Shown here: positions 8,445 through 15,889 of the stretch, piece by piece
How positions within the stretch are numbered: position 1 is the first letter of the stretch
Layout of the letters: each line of letters begins with the position of its first letter
DNA from: UBA2233 sp002347965 [NCBI: Nitrospirae bacterium UBA2233]
GTDB lineage: Bacteria; UBA2233
Assembly (NCBI GenBank): GCA_002347965.1
Contig: DDYN01000005.1
Span: forward strand, 85,317 to 128,641
Direction of reading: 5' to 3'
Length of the DNA: 43,325 nucleotides
The notes under the pieces: generated by a model
The model's database searches: none
What the model was told of the DNA's origin: nothing
Seen by the model: only the letters and a program-made list of their open reading frames with translations
Made by a program: the position numbers and the translations under genes

Positions 8445-8472
8445 TTTACAAATCGGAACGGGTTTTTATATA
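8445..8472 (+). promoter_or_regulatory. Candidate promoter for the ffh operon
   Basis: TTTACA (8445-8450) is followed after 16 bases by TATATA (8467-8472). The leader of roughly 85 bases to the ffh ATG contains a small GCCC-ATAA-GGGC hairpin. It is back to back with the tsaD promoter. Confidence 0.45.
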
Positions 8473-8565
8473 TCCCCGCCTTGGTTGCAGCCCATAAGGG
8501 CTATTCTACCAAAACTCCTAAAAAAAGAGGCCTATCCTTGATCGTTCAAGGGCGGAGTGCGACGG

Positions 8566-9900
8566 ATGTTTAAAAGGTTGCAAGAGCGGCTAAACGAGGC
8601 CCTGAGAACCCTCAAGGGGACGGGTGTCATCAAAGAGGGGCATATAGAGGCGGTATTCCGGGAAATCCGGAGGGCGTTGCTTGAGGCGGACGTCCATTTC
8701 CAGGTGGCCAAGGCCTTTTTGGAGCGTGTTCGCGAGAAGGCTTTGGGCCAACGCGTGTTCGAGTCGCTTACCCCGGACCAACACTTGCTGACGATTATCC
8801 ACGAAGAGCTTAAGACGCTGCTCGGTACGGAAGCTCAAGACCTCGCCCTGAAAGGCGCCCCTCCACACGTCATCCTCCTTGTAGGAGTCCAGGGTTCGGG
8901 TAAAACGACCACGGCGGCAAAGCTGGCCCTTTACCTGAAACGCAAACGGCTCGAGCCGCTCCTCGCCACGACGGACGTCAAGCGTCCTGCGGCGCTCGAA
9001 CAGCTTCTTACGCTCGCAAAAGCGCTCAACGTCCACGTCTACCCTTGGGGAAAACGCCCAAAAAGCCCGCTTGCGCTCGCCGAGGAGGCTATAGACTTCC
9101 TCAGGACATCGCGGTACGACACGCTCATCCTGGACACCCAAGGACGTCTTCATGCTGACGAAGCGCTCATGAAAGAGCTTGTCCAGATGAAACAACGCAT
9201 CCAACCCAAAGAGGTCTTGCTCGTTGCAGACGCCATGACGGGACAAGACGCCCTCAAGCTTGCCGGCACGTTCCATGAGGCGGTAGGACTTACCGGCATT
9301 GTCCTTACAAAGATGGACGGAGACGCCAGGGGCGGTGGTGCGCTCTCTATGCGAGAAATCACGGGCGTTCCGATCAAGCTTATCGGCACGGGAGAACGCC
9401 CATCGGACCTCGAGGTCTTTCACCCCGAGAGGATGGCTTCGAGGATCCTTGGGATGGGCGATGTCCTCACGCTGATCGAGAGGGCTAAGGAAACCTTCGA
9501 AGAAGAGCGTACTAAACAGCTCGAGAAAAAGCTCCGTACAAAGAGCTTTACACTCGAGGACTTCCGCGACCAGATTCGGACCATGAAAAAGCTAGGCCCC
9601 CTCTCGGGCATCATGGGGATGATCCCGGGGTTCTCCAAGGTTGCCTCCGAGATAGACTCCGCCAAGCTGGAAGGGCGCTTCAAGCACGTCGAGGCCATTC
9701 TGAACTCGATGACACGCCAAGAGCGTCAACGCCCCGAAATTCTGAACGGGTCCAGGAGGAAACGCATCGCTTCTGGGTCCGGCACGAGGGTTCAGGAGAT
9801 CAATCAACTACTTAAACAATTCGAAGAAACCAAAAAGCTCGTCGGACAGCTTACGGGCAATCGTAAAGGATTGCGGGGGCTGCTTTCTGGTATGCCCTAG
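8566..9900 (+). CDS. ffh: Signal recognition particle GTPase Ffh
   Basis: This 444-residue SRP54 homologue binds signal peptides on nascent chains and delivers ribosomes to FtsY. It has an N domain (1-90), a G domain with the P-loop GVQGSGKTT (about 107-115), TKMDGDARGGG and the RILGMGD segment, and a methionine-rich M domain with GIMGMIPG and the SRP-RNA-binding SRRKRIASGSGT. The G3 motif reads DTQGR (about 190-194) where nearly all SRP GTPases have DTAGR. I chose the ATG at 8566, which matches the family start MF.RL and lies eight bases after GGCGGAG; a GTG at 8557 overlaps that ribosome site. It opens a nine-gene operon. Confidence 0.97.
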   Translation: MFKRLQERLNEALRTLKGTGVIKEGHIEAVFREIRRALLEADVHFQVAKAFLERVREKALGQRVFESLTPDQHLLTIIHEELKTLLGTEAQDLALKGAPPHVILLVGVQGSGKTTTAAKLALYLKRKRLEPLLATTDVKRPAALEQLLTLAKALNVHVYPWGKRPKSPLALAEEAIDFLRTSRYDTLILDTQGRLHADEALMKELVQMKQRIQPKEVLLVADAMTGQDALKLAGTFHEAVGLTGIVLTKMDGDARGGGALSMREITGVPIKLIGTGERPSDLEVFHPERMASRILGMGDVLTLIERAKETFEEERTKQLEKKLRTKSFTLEDFRDQIRTMKKLGPLSGIMGMIPGFSKVASEIDSAKLEGRFKHVEAILNSMTRQERQRPEILNGSRRKRIASGSGTRVQEINQLLKQFEETKKLVGQLTGNRKGLRGLLSGMP

Positions 9901-9943
9901 AGGCCAATCCTTCCTATGATCTTCCAACAGGAGGAACTACTCC

Positions 9944-10177
9944 ATGCTCTCCATTCGTCTCGTTCGAAAAGGAAAACGCAACAGGCCTTTTTACCGGATC
10001 GTGGTCCAGGAAAAGCCTAAAGCACCAAGTGGAAATTATATCGAAGCGCTCGGTTTTTACGACCCCCTCAAGCAATCCCTTGAGGTCATGCTCGATAAGG
10101 AGCGCTACGCCTACTGGGTATCCCAAGGGGCTCAACCTACGGATACGGTAAGGAGCTTGATCAAGCGGGCTACGTAA
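9944..10177 (+). CDS. rpsP: 30S ribosomal protein S16
   Basis: This 77-residue small-subunit protein begins MLSIRLVRKGKRNRPFYRIV and contains GNYIEALGFYDP, close to the S16 consensus. It is preceded by CAGGAGG at a good distance. It sits between ffh and khpA, a conserved bacterial order. The usual pattern KIRLAR.G is slightly altered to SIRLVRKG. Confidence 0.97.
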   Translation: MLSIRLVRKGKRNRPFYRIVVQEKPKAPSGNYIEALGFYDPLKQSLEVMLDKERYAYWVSQGAQPTDTVRSLIKRAT

Positions 10178-10204
10178 CGTACCACTACAAAGCGGAGGTT
10201 GGGA

Positions 10205-10465
10205 ATGCCCATTGCAAATCAGAGCCTCAAAGACCTTGTCGAGCAAATCGCGCGGGTTCTCGTTGACAACCCAGAAGCTGTACGCGTACAAGAGGTAGAC
10301 GGGGAACGAAGCTGCGTCCTGGAGTTGAGCGTGGCGAAGGAGGACCTTGGCAAAGTTATCGGCAAAGATGGCAGGACGGCTCGAGCCATTCGGACCATCT
10401 TGTCGGCAGCCTCCGCCAAGGTTCGTAAGCGGGCAATCCTCGAGATCATCGAGCCTATGGCCTGA
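10205..10465 (+). CDS. khpA: KH-domain RNA-binding protein KhpA
   Basis: This 86-residue protein is a single KH domain with the nucleic-acid-binding GxxG loop in [13 protein letters not shown]. KhpA is an RNA-binding protein studied mainly in Gram-positive bacteria, where it forms a complex with KhpB (Jag). I chose the ATG at 10205, six bases after GGAGG; a TTG at 10199 directly abuts the ribosome site. Five bases separate its stop from rimM. No jag gene occurs at its usual place between yidC and mnmE in this window. Confidence 0.92.
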   Translation: MPIANQSLKDLVEQIARVLVDNPEAVRVQEVDGERSCVLELSVAKEDLGKVIGKDGRTARAIRTILSAASAKVRKRAILEIIEPMA

Positions 10466-10469
10466 TGGG

Positions 10470-10961
10470 GTGTCTCATCTTCGGACGATAGGCCAGATCG
10501 TTAGGCCGAAGGGGCTAAAGGGTGAGGTTTGGGCTCAGGCCGTGCCAGACTACGACCATTTATTTCGAGAGGGTTCCCGTGTCCTTGTGCAAGGCTTGTC
10601 CCTGAAGGTTGAATCCGCAAAGCCTTACGGCAGGCGCTTTCTGTTGAAGTTTGAGGGGCTATGCTCCCTGGAGCAGGCAGAGAAGTTACGGGGCGGTACG
10701 CTTCTCGTACACGAAGAAGACCTACCCTCACTCCAAGAGGGGGAGTTCTTCAGCTCCGACTTAGTGGGCATTCGTGCTTTCGACACCCAAGGCAGGTACT
10801 TTGGAACCGTAGACCGCGTCATGAAGCCGCATAATTTAGACATCCTTGTAGTTCAGGACGAGGGCCGGGACGAAGTACTCATCCCTCTTATCGATACTTA
10901 CGTTCATAAGCTCAGCATCGAAGAGCGCTTGGTCGTTTTCGACCCTGCCTGCCTTCCCTAG
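10470..10961 (+). CDS. rimM: Ribosome maturation factor RimM
   Basis: This 163-residue protein helps late assembly of the 30S head by binding S19. Conserved features are the N-terminal IGQIVRPKGLKGEVWAQ, the PRC-barrel region starting near EGEFFSSDLVGIRAFD, and LIPLIDTYV near the end. The start is GTG at 10470, which gives the family-like SHLRTIGQI and lies five bases after the khpA stop. Upstream in-frame starts would place dozens of meaningless residues over khpA. Confidence 0.94.
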   Translation: MSHLRTIGQIVRPKGLKGEVWAQAVPDYDHLFREGSRVLVQGLSLKVESAKPYGRRFLLKFEGLCSLEQAEKLRGGTLLVHEEDLPSLQEGEFFSSDLVGIRAFDTQGRYFGTVDRVMKPHNLDILVVQDEGRDEVLIPLIDTYVHKLSIEERLVVFDPACLP

Positions 10962-11000
10962 AATACAGCCCCATTCATCCAGATTGTAAAACGGACACCC

Positions 11001-11786
11001 ATGGCATTTCGCTTCGGCCTGGTTACACTTTTCCCGGACTACTTCGAGGCCCCTCTCAAGTGCTCGTTGCTTGGAAAGGCGCTAGAGGAACGTAAGATCG
11101 AGATGGCCTACGTGAGCCCTAGGGAGTTCGCCCGAGATAAGTTTGGACACGTGGACGATGCACCGTTTGGCGGGGGCGCAGGAATGGTAATGGAGGCTGC
11201 ACCGCTCGTTAAAGCCATCCAAAGGGCAAAGGCGCTCGTTCAAGCCAAGGAAGCCCCCGTTGTCCTTTTGTCGGCCAGGGGGAAGCGTCTAACGCAGCCA
11301 TTTGTTCAAAACCTGGCCGAAGGCCAGGGAGCCATCCTCGTCTGCGGCCGCTACGAGGGCGTAGACGACCGTCTGCTTAATTTTGTAGACCATGAAGCCT
11401 GCGTGACGGACGTCGTCCTTTTTGGCGGGGAAGCCGCCGCGCTCGTCGTGATCGAGGCGGTTTCCAGGCTGATCCCGGGAGTTGTGGGAGACCCATTAAG
11501 CGTATCCGAGGAGAGCTTCTCCGACGGCTTGCTCGAATACCCTCAGTTTACGAGGCCAAGAGTGTTCGAGGGCTACGGTGTTCCGAACGTCCTGTTCTCC
11601 GGGAATCACCGCAAGATCCGCCTGTTCCGGCGCTACCATACCCTTCTGACAACCTTCCTCAACCGCCCCGAACTGCTTGCACAGGCCAACCTGGGCCCGA
11701 TGGAACGCCGCCTCCTGGAAAAGATTCAAAACAGAAGGTATCCTTATCAGAGAGGATGGATCAAAAGAGAACGAGGAGAAACATGA
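11001..11786 (+). CDS. trmD: tRNA (guanine37-N1)-methyltransferase TrmD
   Basis: This 261-residue SPOUT enzyme methylates G37 next to the anticodon and prevents frameshifting. It shows the N-terminal TLFPDYF, the [13 protein letters not shown] loop, the trefoil-knot SAM site [11 protein letters not shown], and [20 protein letters not shown]. The length is normal. It follows rimM as in most bacteria, and its TGA overlaps the ATG of rplS (ATGA). Confidence 0.97.
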   Translation: MAFRFGLVTLFPDYFEAPLKCSLLGKALEERKIEMAYVSPREFARDKFGHVDDAPFGGGAGMVMEAAPLVKAIQRAKALVQAKEAPVVLLSARGKRLTQPFVQNLAEGQGAILVCGRYEGVDDRLLNFVDHEACVTDVVLFGGEAAALVVIEAVSRLIPGVVGDPLSVSEESFSDGLLEYPQFTRPRVFEGYGVPNVLFSGNHRKIRLFRRYHTLLTTFLNRPELLAQANLGPMERRLLEKIQNRRYPYQRGWIKRERGET

Positions 11787-12151
11787 ACACATTGACCAGC
11801 CGGCTTGAGCTTCCGCCCCTACCCAGCTTCTTTTCGCTCATACGCGTGGGCGATACCGTAGAAGTTCACTACAGGGTGCGCGAGGGCGAGAAAGAACGCA
11901 TCCAGGTGTTTCGGGGCATTATTATTCGTATTCGCAAGGGCGGTTCCGACAGTATGTTTACCGTTCGAAAAATTTCTCACGGCGTGGGTGTCGAAAGAAT
12001 TTTTCCCACGATGTCGCCGTTGATCTCGGACGTGAAGATCCTGAGCCGCGGCCACGTTCGCAGGGCCAGGCTATACTACCTAAGAGGCCTAAAGGGTAAA
12101 CGGGCCACGAGGCTTAAGGGAACCGTAGCCTACCGGGAGCAGGAAGTTTAG
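11783..12151 (+). CDS. rplS: 50S ribosomal protein L19
   Basis: This 122-residue protein lies at the 30S-50S interface. It has the L19 core [28 protein letters not shown] and [17 protein letters not shown]. The ATG at 11783 lies within the trmD stop as ATGA and follows GAGGAG, which fixes the start; an in-frame ATG at 11756 lies inside trmD and is not supported. The C-terminus carries a basic tail. Confidence 0.96.
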   Translation: MNTLTSRLELPPLPSFFSLIRVGDTVEVHYRVREGEKERIQVFRGIIIRIRKGGSDSMFTVRKISHGVGVERIFPTMSPLISDVKILSRGHVRRARLYYLRGLKGKRATRLKGTVAYREQEV

Positions 12152-12772
12152 TTGGCCGCAGGGTATGCCCTGGAGCACAGGCTATTTCAGGGCGATCCTA
12201 GCCTAAGCCTCGCAGGGATGGATGAGGCGGGGAGAGGCCCCATTGCCGGGCCTTTGGCGGTAGGTGTGTTTACCTACACGCCAACGATGGAGGGCCTCGC
12301 GCTTGATGATTCCAAAAAGCTTACTCCTCTCCAACGGCTAAAGGCTCACAAGCTTCTCGTGGGCCTCAACAGCCTGTGGGCCGTAGGGTTCGCGCTGGCA
12401 TCGGAAATAGACACGCTGGGGATCTCGAAAGCGTTCCGCTTGGCCGCAAGAAGGGCGCTCGATGCGCTTTCATGCCTCCCTTCGATTCTTTTGGTGGACG
12501 GCACGCTAGACCCGAGGCCGGGAACTCCGTGCATCCTTCTTCCTAAAGGAGATGCGCTCTCGGGTACGATCGCCGCGGCCAGCATCCTTGCAAAAACCAT
12601 GCGGGATAGGCTCATGGAAAAGCTCGATGCCCGCTATCCGGCATACGGGTTCGCCGCAAACAAGGGGTATCCTACATGCCATCACGTAGAAAGAGTCAGG
12701 ATGTTCGGCCCATGCCCGGAACACCGCGTCTCGTTCGCACCGCTAAAGCACCATGAACGGCAAGCATGCTGA
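12152..12772 (+). CDS. rnhB: Ribonuclease HII
   Basis: This 206-residue enzyme cuts RNA in RNA-DNA hybrids, including single misincorporated ribonucleotides. It shows the catalytic DEAGRGPIAGP near residue 24, a third acidic site in LVDG, and the fourth in AKTMRDRLM. The start is TTG immediately after the rplS stop and follows AGGA. The 3' end overlaps yraN by 20 bases. Confidence 0.95.
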   Translation: MAAGYALEHRLFQGDPSLSLAGMDEAGRGPIAGPLAVGVFTYTPTMEGLALDDSKKLTPLQRLKAHKLLVGLNSLWAVGFALASEIDTLGISKAFRLAARRALDALSCLPSILLVDGTLDPRPGTPCILLPKGDALSGTIAAASILAKTMRDRLMEKLDARYPAYGFAANKGYPTCHHVERVRMFGPCPEHRVSFAPLKHHERQAC

Positions 12773-13100
12773 GCAGCTCGCCAAGGAGTTTCTGCTTGAG
12801 CGAGGCTTTACAGTCCTAGGCCAGAATGTCCGGTTTCGCAGGCTGGAGATAGACCTTGTTGCAAAAACAGGACGGACGCTCGTCTTTGTCGAAGTGAAGG
12901 GAAGGACGAACATCGAGGCAGTTCCTTTGGAGGAGGCGCTCACCAGGGCTCAACAACGAAGACTTCGAACGGCTGCACAAGCCTATCTGCTCGAACATCC
13001 CATGGAAACCGATACGGACGAGGCGAGGTTTGATTGCGTTTTTGTCGATTTTAGCGGACCCACCCCAAAAGTTCATCATATCGAGAACGCGTTCTGGTAG
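12753..13100 (+). CDS. yraN: YraN family protein (UPF0102), predicted nuclease fold
   Basis: This 115-residue protein is of the restriction-endonuclease-like UPF0102 family. It shows the pattern AEQLAKEFLLERGF, then RRLEIDLVAKTGRTLVFVEV and K, with the E..D..EVK residues expected of a PD-(D/E)xK core. It commonly sits beside rnhB, as here, and overlaps its end. The biological role is not settled in the family. Confidence 0.9.
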   Translation: MNGKHAEQLAKEFLLERGFTVLGQNVRFRRLEIDLVAKTGRTLVFVEVKGRTNIEAVPLEEALTRAQQRRLRTAAQAYLLEHPMETDTDEARFDCVFVDFSGPTPKVHHIENAFW

Positions 13101-13103
13101 ACC

Positions 13104-13814
13104 ATGGAACAAAGGCTAGCCCTGCTCGTCGTGGGCAACGAGATTCTGACAGGAAAGGTTGAAGACAAAAATACGCCTTATCTCGCAAAGCGCATTTGGG
13201 AGCTGGGGTCCAGGCTCGAACGGGTCGTCGTTGTCCCCGATGAAATCGAGGCCATCGCCCAAGAGCTCAATGCTCTGCGCCGCGTTTTTGACGCGATCAT
13301 CACCTCCGGGGGCATAGGGCCAACCCACGACGACGTCACGATGGAAGCCATTGCCTACGCCTTCGGCATCCCGCTTGTCCAAAAACCCAGCCTCTTCCCC
13401 CTGCTTGGGGCCCAACACCTCGAAGGAAAGATGCGCATGGCCTACGTTCCGAAGGGGGCTAGCCTGATCCCTACCGACGACGGAACGTTTCCTGTCGTGA
13501 GGATGGAGAACGTCTACATTCTCCCTGGAGTTCCTAGGCTGTTCCAGAAGAAGCTAGAGGTGATCGCTTCGCAGTTCTCCGCCGACCCTTACTTTATAGA
13601 ATCGGTAACATTTTCGGTTCCGGAGTCGTGGCTTTCCCAAGCGCTCGGCGCCATCCAGAAGGCGCACCCTACCCTACAAATCGGCTCCTACCCAAAAATC
13701 GAGAAGAACCCGTTTGTCGTGCTTGTTACAATCGAGGGAAAAGACGCCGGTCAAGTTCAGGCAGCCCTCAAGCGGCTTAAATCTTCGTTTCCGCCGGAGT
13801 ATTTTGCCGGCTAG
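13104..13814 (+). CDS. CinA N-terminal-type molybdopterin-binding-fold protein, stand-alone
   Basis: This 236-residue protein has the MoCF/CinA fold: VVGNEILTGKVEDKNT at the N-terminus, TSGGIGPTHDDVT around residues 67-79, and YILPGVPRLF. Family members with this domain act on ADP-ribose/FAD-type pyrophosphates or are of unknown function. The C-terminal nicotinamide-nucleotide amidase (PncC) domain of full CinA is absent, so it is a COG1058-type single-domain protein. It is the last gene of the ffh operon, three bases after yraN. Confidence 0.85.
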   Translation: MEQRLALLVVGNEILTGKVEDKNTPYLAKRIWELGSRLERVVVVPDEIEAIAQELNALRRVFDAIITSGGIGPTHDDVTMEAIAYAFGIPLVQKPSLFPLLGAQHLEGKMRMAYVPKGASLIPTDDGTFPVVRMENVYILPGVPRLFQKKLEVIASQFSADPYFIESVTFSVPESWLSQALGAIQKAHPTLQIGSYPKIEKNPFVVLVTIEGKDAGQVQAALKRLKSSFPPEYFAG

Positions 13815-13836
13815 GAGGCCATAAATTTAAGGCCTC
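13815..13836. terminator. Small hairpin between convergent operons
   Basis: The inverted repeat GAGGCC-ATAAATTTAA-GGCCTC starts one base after the stop of the cinA-like gene and ends 10 bases before the stop of the convergent maoC-like gene. There is no T-tract, so factor-independent termination is uncertain. Confidence 0.35.
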
Positions 13837-13846
13837 GGGGGCAGGC

Positions 13847-14272
13847 TTAAGCCACTCGAACAGTCGCCTCTCCGAGAATTTTCTTTTCGCCTTTCTCGTT
13901 CTGGGTCGCAAGCTCAAGGTCCACGAGCTTCTCGCCGTTTTCGACGCGCTTGCCTATCACCTTGCCCGTACAGGTGATAACCTCTCCCGGCCAGGTAATC
14001 CTCGCAAACCTGACTTTGAATTTTTTTATGCCCTCAAGGCCAAAACGATCGACAAGGAGCTGACCAAGAAAGCCCATCGAGAGCATCCCGTGCGCGAATA
14101 CTCCTGGATATCCGGCCATTTTGGCGAATTCATCGTCTAGATGAATAGGGTTTGGGTCTCCCGAAGCCGGCCCATACTCCTTTAGTTGCTCTTTTGTGAT
14201 CGGCCCTTTGACAACGGGCTCGATTTCCGCGCCCTCTTGAAGTTCCTCGTATGTCAAGGCAGAGCTAGGCAT
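13847..14272 (-). CDS. MaoC-like (hotdog-fold) acyl dehydratase
   Basis: This 141-residue single hotdog domain shows the hydratase motif SGDPNPIHLDDEFAKMAGYP followed by GVFAHGML, with the Asp and His of the (R)-specific enoyl-CoA hydratase active site. Members hydrate enoyl-CoA or enoyl-ACP thioesters. The exact substrate cannot be told. The start is well set by GGAGGAGGG upstream of the ATG. It lies 38 bases downstream of uspA on the same strand and is probably co-transcribed with it. Confidence 0.88.
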   Translation of the reverse strand: MPSSALTYEELQEGAEIEPVVKGPITKEQLKEYGPASGDPNPIHLDDEFAKMAGYPGVFAHGMLSMGFLGQLLVDRFGLEGIKKFKVRFARITWPGEVITCTGKVIGKRVENGEKLVDLELATQNEKGEKKILGEATVRVA

Positions 14273-14310
14273 ATTCTTCCCTCCTCCGTAGTTTGAGCCT
14301 TGGTTGGGTC

Positions 14311-14748
14311 TTAAAGGCGCACGGTCAACACGGGACAGGACGCCTTACGAATCACTTCCTCTGCAACCGACCCGATAACGAGGCGCGCGATTCCACGCCT
14401 CCCGTGGGTTCCGATAACAATCAGATCATGACCTTCCTGTTTGGCAAAGTTCAGCAGCTCTTCCGCAGGAATGCCGAAGAGGACGTGCATCCCAACTCCC
14501 TGCTCGTTCGCGAAGAACTCTTCTTTCAGCTTGTTTAGATCCTGCTTCGCGTCTTCAATCGCCCATTGCTTGCTCGATTCGATGTAGCGAGCCTTCGTCG
14601 GATGGACGTAGTCGCCGAACGGGTCAATCACCACGGTAACGACGTCTAGGACTGCCCCGAACTGCTTTTTTAAATCAAGAGCGACACGAAGGGCTTTTTT
14701 AGAATCTTCGGAAAAATCAACAGGGCAAAGGATCTTTTGAGCCTTCAT
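14311..14748 (-). CDS. Universal stress protein, UspA family
   Basis: This 145-residue protein has the Usp alpha/beta fold: N-terminal ILCPVDFSEDSKKAL, and a C-terminal ATP-binding signature GTHGRRGIARLVIGSVAE (about 118-135) that matches the G-2x-G-9x-G-S pattern of nucleotide-binding members. The central VHPTKARYIESSKQWA insert is lineage-specific. It has its own promoter-like sequence and a perfect 6-bp inverted repeat in its leader. Confidence 0.94.
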   Translation of the reverse strand: MKAQKILCPVDFSEDSKKALRVALDLKKQFGAVLDVVTVVIDPFGDYVHPTKARYIESSKQWAIEDAKQDLNKLKEEFFANEQGVGMHVLFGIPAEELLNFAKQEGHDLIVIGTHGRRGIARLVIGSVAEEVIRKASCPVLTVRL

Positions 14749-14761
14749 GGCAATCCACCCG

Positions 14762-14778
14762 GCGTAGTTATTCTACGC
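14762..14778. repeat. Inverted repeat in the uspA leader
   Basis: GCGTAG-TTATT-CTACGC is a perfect 6-bp stem with a 5-base loop. It begins two bases downstream of the candidate -10 box of uspA, so it is either an operator at the transcript start or a 5' mRNA hairpin. Confidence 0.45.
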
Positions 14779-14780
14779 TC

Positions 14781-14808
14781 ATCATACCATACAACAGCGC
14801 AAATTCAA
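14781..14808 (-). promoter_or_regulatory. Candidate promoter for uspA-maoC-like
   Basis: On the minus strand TTGAAT (14808-14803) is followed after 16 bases by TATGAT (14786-14781). The -35 box overlaps the last codons of the upstream gene. Confidence 0.55.
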
Positions 14809-15428
14809 CTACGTTTTGAACCCTCGAGCTTTTTCTCGACAAACGGCAAGCGGTCGTTCCCCCAAAACATCTCTCCGGAGACGAAGAAAGTTGGCACGCC
14901 AAAAACGCCCCGGCTAAGGGCCACCTCGGTGATTTCCCTTAGTTTTTGCTTTACTTCTTCGGAGCGAACCCCCCGAAGGAAGTCTTGCGGGTCTACGCCA
15001 AGGCTATTGACTATGTCCAAGAGCTCTTCATCTTTGGAAAGGTCGCGATCTCCCACCCAATAGGCGGGGAATACGCGCTTGACGTAGTCTTCCTCGAGCC
15101 CGCGGTCTTTCATCCATACCGCCCCCCGCTGCACCTGTATCGAATTGAGCGGGAAGACGCTCGGAAATTTCAACGGAACGCCGAGGAAGGAGGCCCAATC
15201 GTCGAGGTCTTTTTGCATGTACATAAGCTTGCTAGGGGGTGGAAGTGCACGCCCCAGCGCTTTAAAAAGGCCGCCTAAATACACCGGAAGGAGCGTGAGC
15301 TTGGCGCCATACCGCTCTGCAATGCTGAACAGACGGGTAAATGCAATGTACGTGTAAGGGCTAGAAATGTCATAATAAACCTCCACTTCCGTGGCCAGCC
15401 CCTCGCCGTTCGACGACCGTACCGGCAC
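14805..15428 (-). CDS. DsbA-like thioredoxin-fold protein of the 2-hydroxychromene-2-carboxylate isomerase family
   Basis: This 207-residue protein has the family start EVYYDISSPYTYIAF, with the Ser at the place of the catalytic Ser in HCCA isomerase/GST kappa. It ends with GVFGVPTFFVSGEMFWGNDR, which is strongly diagnostic. Known relatives act with glutathione in naphthalene degradation, but many homologues have no assigned substrate, and no other aromatic-degradation gene is nearby. The GTG at 15428 is three bases after the stop of the HTH gene; a GTG at 15386, giving MEVYYDISSPY, is an alternative. The tight spacing shows co-transcription with the HTH gene. Confidence 0.82.
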   Translation of the reverse strand: MPVRSSNGEGLATEVEVYYDISSPYTYIAFTRLFSIAERYGAKLTLLPVYLGGLFKALGRALPPPSKLMYMQKDLDDWASFLGVPLKFPSVFPLNSIQVQRGAVWMKDRGLEEDYVKRVFPAYWVGDRDLSKDEELLDIVNSLGVDPQDFLRGVRSEEVKQKLREITEVALSRGVFGVPTFFVSGEMFWGNDRLPFVEKKLEGSKRS

Positions 15429-15430
15429 CT

Positions 15431-15637
15431 TTAAGCAACCTTCTTGAACGTCTTTTCAAAAAGCGCCACGTCATGCATGCGAAACCTCCACTGACGGCCC
15501 TTTTTGAACCCTTTTAGGATTTTTTTCCTCGCGAATTCGTTCACAGTATCCGGGCTAACGCCAAGCCGCACGGCAACTTCCTTGCTTGTAAGAAGCTTTT
15601 CCCTGCGGGTTATCCTGGTTGGACGTTCTTTTTCCAT
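15431..15637 (-). CDS. Small excisionase-type helix-turn-helix protein
   Basis: This 68-residue protein consists almost only of an HTH_17/excisionase-type winged HTH: LLTSKEVAVRLGVSPDTVNE followed by the wing KGRQWRFRMHDV. Such proteins bind DNA as small regulators or recombination-directionality factors. No integrase, attachment site or phage gene is visible, so a regulator role is more likely here. It has a strong promoter and the ribosome site AAGGAGG, and is followed by the isomerase-family gene. Confidence 0.85.
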   Translation of the reverse strand: MEKERPTRITRREKLLTSKEVAVRLGVSPDTVNEFARKKILKGFKKGRQWRFRMHDVALFEKTFKKVA

Positions 15638-15694
15638 AACTCTTCCTCCTTATAAAAAACTGACGATGAAACACATTTTTGTTATCCTACTAGA

Positions 15695-15722
15695 AGTATA
15701 ACATTCATTAAGAAGATGTCAA
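15695..15722 (-). promoter_or_regulatory. Strong sigma70-type promoter for the HTH-isomerase pair
   Basis: On the minus strand a perfect TTGACA (15722-15717) is followed after 16 bases by TATACT (15700-15695), one mismatch from consensus. The leader to the ATG at 15637 is about 50 bases. Confidence 0.7.
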
Positions 15723-15889
15723 GCTATCCGTAGAATCTTTTTCTGGTGTGAGTTTCCAGCCGTATCTTTGTACATCTTCGGTGAACGTTTCGTTGGCCTT
15801 TTGTATCATCGTATGCATCTATCGAAATCAAACTAAAATAACGAAAAAATAACAGTCGATGGAATGAAACAAGTGCGTCCCTGCCGTTG

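Noticed and set aside
8590-9423. 277-codon minus-strand open frame
   Set aside because: It is antisense to ffh, whose protein is fully conserved; the shadow has no family features.
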